Source: Siphonodentalium dalli (taxonomy: Eukaryota; Mollusca; Scaphopoda; Gadilida; Siphonodentaliidae). Taken from it: a DNA stretch of 64,000 nucleotides. The notes beneath the pieces were generated by a model that worked only from the letters and a program-made list of their open reading frames with translations, was not told where the DNA came from and ran no database searches. The translations under genes were made by a program, and so were the position numbers. Below, in pieces: positions 53,801 through 59,800 of the stretch (its first letter is position 1; every line of letters starts with the position of its first letter). The stretch spans positions 82,424,705 to 82,488,704 of the forward strand of contig CP136067.1 of assembly GCA_032622095.1 (NCBI GenBank), written 5' to 3'.

Positions 53801-56800
53801 TATGTGAAGCTCCCTATGGGAGAATGCACTGGCTTACAAGATCAATATTGTTAGGCCAATGTACTCTCTTATATATGTGAAAATCCCTATGGGAGAATGC
53901 ACTGGCTTACAAGATCAATATTGTTAGGCCAATGTACTCTCTTATAAGCTCGAGTTATGGAAGGGTTAATTCGTTCACCAGTTATTCCCAGAATACCATG
54001 ATGATGTTACACAAAATATGTTGTTTACCGGATTATCAGTATGGTGTTTGCACCATTACCAAAGTAAGATTTAATTGATTTTTGTAGGCACAAATTACAT
54101 CAAATTATGAATGAATAAATAAAAGTAAATTGTGATGAATATAACTCGCTGATAAATTAGGCCAGTCATGAGATCACCCAACAAGAAATTTCATCGAAGT
54201 TGCTTAAAGCGCGCCAAAAAATAATTGGAAATTGCAACCTCATGCTTGGATATAATTTGCGTTTTGGAGCTCAGCTTTCGTAAATTAGGTCAATATTTAG
54301 CACATTTACCTTATTTCATTCACAAATAAATGTAATTGTGAACATTAAACAGTTAAACGGTGATTAATATGGGTACTACCTTCTGTAACCTTGTGTAATC
54401 AGAGGTCTGATAGGATTCTGGAATCTTCATTTTTACTTTCAGTTTCATTGTGAATCGCTGTATTTACTTGTTTTTTGTACAAATTGTATTCTGCAGTATG
54501 AAATGATAATAAAATTTTTATTACAAGAATGCCACAGAGATATTTATATTTTATTCCACACCCATTTGACGTGAGGCACATGTATTCAACGGAATCCCTG
54601 CCATTGAATACCTCTAGTGGATTACAAGTGGAGTGACATTAAATCCAATTCACTAATTCCATCCCATGCCTTTGGACTACTTAGCTATTGACAAGGCTAT
54701 ATTATTTTCTGCTGTCTCTTATGCCAATGTGCAGATAATCTGATAAAGAAAGCTATGGTATCTAATTTAAAATAAAGATTCAACAATACACATCACATGA
54801 TATTAACAGTAGACTTGGACATCTGTGCTGCTTGCGCAGCTGAAATCACTCTACAGATGGTCTGAGGTCATTATAAATTTTATTGGTTTAATAGAGATTT
54901 CAGCTTTCAACATAAACAATTCCTGTGATTTATTGACAGCTCTGCTATATAATTGATATTAATGGGTCAGCAGTGAGGTGGCTTATCTTGATCTATATTG
55001 TTGGTAGAATTTGATACATTAAATTATCATTGTAAACTTAAATTGGACTCTCTTAACCCAAGTATTCCATGTCCAGGCCACCTTTCACATTTAACCCAAG
55101 GCTGTGGTGGTGCAGCATTACAGATCCTGTACCAGTGCATTCTCTTATATAAATGCGAGTGACCCATACATTCCAATAATTTGTGTTATGTACATTTGTC
55201 TATAATAGTACATAACAGATAAAACTCTCATTTATGATTCCGATCATAGTAATTTACTATCGCCAAGGGATGGGTTAACATCTGCCGATCGTGATCGGCC
55301 TCTCGTTTCTTTCTCCTAATACTTTTCAACGTTGTTCACTCAGTATCGTTCAATAATGTCACTTTGAATTTTTCTTTCTCCTAACACTTTTCAATGTTGT
55401 TCTATTCTAACCAGACGGTGGCGTTCACAAAGAAATCCCTAAATAGCCGGGCACATCAGCTAATCTCATATAATAATGTTATTGTTCCAGGCCAGAAAGC
55501 GGTTGGCTGGACTCAGGCAAGAAAAGAGAATTGTGGATGCAGCTCTTACGATACAAAACTACCACACAGGTTGGAAAGTGAGGAAAGAATACAGGAAGAA
55601 ATTTAGGTCTTTTGCCGGACCAAAAATTGTCAGATTCTTCATTATAGCTATGGTCAGTAATAATTTTAGTACTAAGATTTAGTTTTTGAAAAAATTGCCA
55701 ATGCTATGCTGAAGCTAACCTAAGCCAAATTTTAACCCTTTCTTCACAAAATAAATGAATATCTTTAATATGAATCATACGTGACATGTAGTGGAGCAAC
55801 CACACATGCTGTATCCCGAATTTGCTTTTCACTGGCGACATAACGCTAAGAATAATTTATGTAACAGCATGCAATGGCCGCGGTGGAGACGACATGACAA
55901 ATATAGATCCAGATATGGTAAACATAAAGAGAGTTATTTGTTACTGTTTCCTGATATGGAAATAATAAAGAGCGTTTGTATCATTTGTGTGTGATTACGG
56001 TAACTAATAGAATTGCGCTGTGTTATGTAAACAGAAGCAAAACTTTTGTAACACGAGCAGGCTCTTGTTTACGTACACCATCGTACGTCTTGTCGACAAT
56101 ATACTATTTACGCGCTGATTATGTTTGGCATATGAACAAAACTACATATATTTTAATATTCCTTCTGTTGATGGCGATTCGAACAAATATGAATATTTCT
56201 GCAACGAACTCCTTTAACAGTGCTCTCACACAAACTCCCATTTCAAAATTTTTAAAGAAAGGATTAACATCCTTGACTGGTTTTTCATAAACTAAATTGA
56301 GAAATGGAGATTCTTCTTCAAACTAAAGGGTTCATTCATTTCTTTAACAAGATAAAGCTGCAGCCATTTTGAATTCTTCTTCCAATGATATGGATCATTC
56401 TGCTCTTGCATTATCTGTTTTTCTGTCTGTCATCTGCTTTTATTACCTGAACAAACAGCCCTTCAAATGTATAATAGACCATTCCAATTTATACTTATAT
56501 AACTGAATGGGAGAATCTATTCAGTGTAGTAAGGGTTATAAACAATGAGTGTTCTAGATAACAATATTTGCTTTCATGTGTTGTGATTACTATTCGGATT
56601 ATTAATTCAAATGAATTTCAATTTAAATTAGTTTATAGGAATGTTTTTTGTACCCAAAACATGTCACCTAATTGTGATCTATGAGTTATCTCCCTTTGAG
56701 TTCAACAGTGTCTGTAGCAGTGTTCGCGCTGGACCGAAAAAAAGTTTAGCCAAAAGTTTAGCCAAATGAAAATTTTATCAGCCAAATGAAAAAAACTTTA

Positions 56801-59800
56801 GCCAAATGTTTTTTGGCCAAATTAAAAACAACTTTGGCCAAATTAAATCATCGTTTTCTGGTCGGTTCACAATTAATGACTAAAACGTAAAATCTAACAG
56901 ACAAAGGTAAAATACACAATAGTTTAAATAATTTTGATGAACTACAAGTATTTTTATATATATCATTTATTAAAAATTTATTAATCTTTATGTGAAAGAG
57001 TGATTTGGGGGGGGGGGGGGGGGGGGGGGGTAACCCGGTATTGTCCTTCTTAATGTCATTTTGTTTTGTTTTATATCAATATCTATTTTTAAATCAATAA
57101 ATAGTTATCCTTGCGAAAATATCTAAGTGACATCTGGAAACTAATAACTTAATATTGTTACGCCATCATCAAATTACAATCTGTCATAAAAGCATGCATA
57201 TTATTTTGACTGTATCGGTATTGACGACAAATAGCCACAAAATATCTGTCGTGATTCACATTTGGCTGATTAAGCTATTGTCTTACACTTGGTGCTCATA
57301 AACATTGACCGTCATAAATACACGTCATCATAAACATGCATTGTACAGGCGCGCCGTGAGTGACCAGACAGACAATGGGCTGACTGGGGGATTAGGGGAT
57401 TAAATGTAAAAATTAATAATGACCTTTTGCTGCTTCGTGCAGAGTGACGTAATCTTTCTCCAGATTAAAACAGCCTGCACATGTTACGAACAAATTGCTT
57501 GTATACCGGCGTCAATGCACTTTACAAAACATTGCTTTCTTCACATTGTCATAATTCAACCACGGTCGGTTTAATGTCCATGCGTCTTTGTTTGTCCGTC
57601 TTGTGAAAACTAAAGATGATTGCATATCACTTTATGATCGCTTGGTTTATAGAGTTGTCGATCGGGTTTCCCTTTGTACGATATTTCATAAGTACGACAA
57701 TAATGAAATGCTTTCGTCACCTAACTTCGTCTTGAATGTCGATCTATTGAGCGCTTTTATTAATTAGCTTTCTGGCTCCATGCTATCAGTCTCCATTTGG
57801 GTTCAAAAAAAGTTTAGCCAAAAGTTTAGCCAAATGAAATTTTTATTAGCCAAATTCGAAAAAGATTAGCCATTGGCTAATTTGGCTACCGACAGCGCGA
57901 ACACTGGTCTGTAGTTTACTATGAATCCAGTCAGTACTGCAAATAGAGTCTGTCATTTGCAGAATGAGGTCCCCAGAGGGTGAATTTAGTTATGCTATCC
58001 TGCACAGTGGGCTAGCATAAGCAAATTCACCCTCTGTGGAACTCATTCTGCTTAGGCCTCATCTTCTGGGAAGTATCTATAGTTTCATTCTAACATTGTT
58101 TTTAGTTACTTTTTCCCTTCTGGGATGTTTCCATGTCCCCTAATTTGGAAAAGATAAAATGCATAATCGAGTTGACATAACAGGTGAACATCACCAACTT
58201 CAACTGGGGAAATTCAATCTGATCCTAGATCTTCCATAGCAGTTGAGGCTTAAGCAGAATGAGGTCACCCGACGATAAATTTGGTAACGCTAGCCTACTG
58301 TGCAGATAGCACACTAAACTCACCCTCTGTGGACCACATTCTGTAAATGGCAGACACCATATTTGCAGGCTATGAATCCAGTTCGGTGACATTAAGTATT
58401 TTGAATTTCCAGCAGTGAGGATCTCAGATTTCTTTTATGGTGGAAAAATTGGTTACACCAGCCCCACATTTTAACTTCATATGTGTATTTAAAAGAGGAA
58501 ATTTTAATTTGCACTTTTTTAAAAATTATTGCAGAAGAAGAAGTACCTCTTAGATCTGAGCAACAACTTGCCTTCAATGTCACCAAAAGGGGAAAATATT
58601 TCCACACGCTGTTCTCTGTATAAGGAATGCCATGAATGTCTGAAAACCATATTCCATAGGTGGCGGGTGAGTGTTAGAACGTTAGTTCATAACCTGAACT
58701 TAAAGGCCCACTTAATTTTTGAACCCCCAGATCAAATATATAAAATATATGCCATATTGAAAATACATCATTAGTTTGAATTCTGTTGCATTCTGGGAGC
58801 CAAACCGGAGGAAATCTTTCTATAATTTCAGCAATTTTCTATTTCTCTATGGACATCTTCTGAGACACAGATGTTTCAAATGGTGATGAATTATATAGAG
58901 AGTAATCAATTGGTTTTAAATAATTCGCGAGAGGCGAGAGATGTCGGTCAGAAACCAGTGTGCGTTGGCGCACAAGTTTCTTACCCAAACGTCTCTCGCC
59001 TCGAGTGAATTATTGAACGTAATTCTCAGAACTAATTGATCACTCTATTTATTACACTTCTGCATCAATTTGGTTCACCAAATATGATTAAAAACACATA
59101 GAATTAATGCATGAAAGTCCCGATGTGGAGAAAGATCAATCATCGAAAATTCAGTCTTGATCAGTAAGTGACGTAACGTCAATGACGTCACGGGAAATGA
59201 CATAATTCACTAGTGACATTACCATTTCTAATTAACAGCGTTTCAATGGAAATCGCACATAGGAGTGTAATAAAGTATTTTAATCATATTTTATGGCATA
59301 GATTGTTATTAAAACCGTATATCAAGTCACTATAAAAAAAATATTGGTGACTCGAAAATTAGGTGGCCCTTTAATAACATAATAATTCTCGGTTATAAGT
59401 CTATTAGAACAAGGTCAGCTTGGAATATCTATCAAAAAACTATTTCTCTTTAAGCTGCACACCTTTGGAAAACTGTTTATGTCTGCTTGGGGGGATTTGT
59501 CATATATTGGATTATTGAACTAAACAGCGTCTCGCCCAAAAGATGCTCAAATCTATGCTCAAGCGACTGCACTAGCTACATATTCTATATTTATTGTGAA
59601 ATGTCCATTTTGAATGTTATTGGGAGAAGTGATCACATCAATGTATTTATTGCCTAAAAATCAATCTGTACAACTATATTATCCAGAGGACAACCTGGTT
59701 AACCTCTTTGCTGCCAATTGACATTATGATGTCGTCTGCTGGGCTGTTGATCTTATTGTCATATTCAAGTGGAAAAATATAACGGGAATATCACAAGAAC

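Noticed and set aside
55976-56290. 104-codon plus-strand ORF as an independent gene
   Set aside because: No domain, lies between TTAA repeat ends within intron 23, and codon content looks random.
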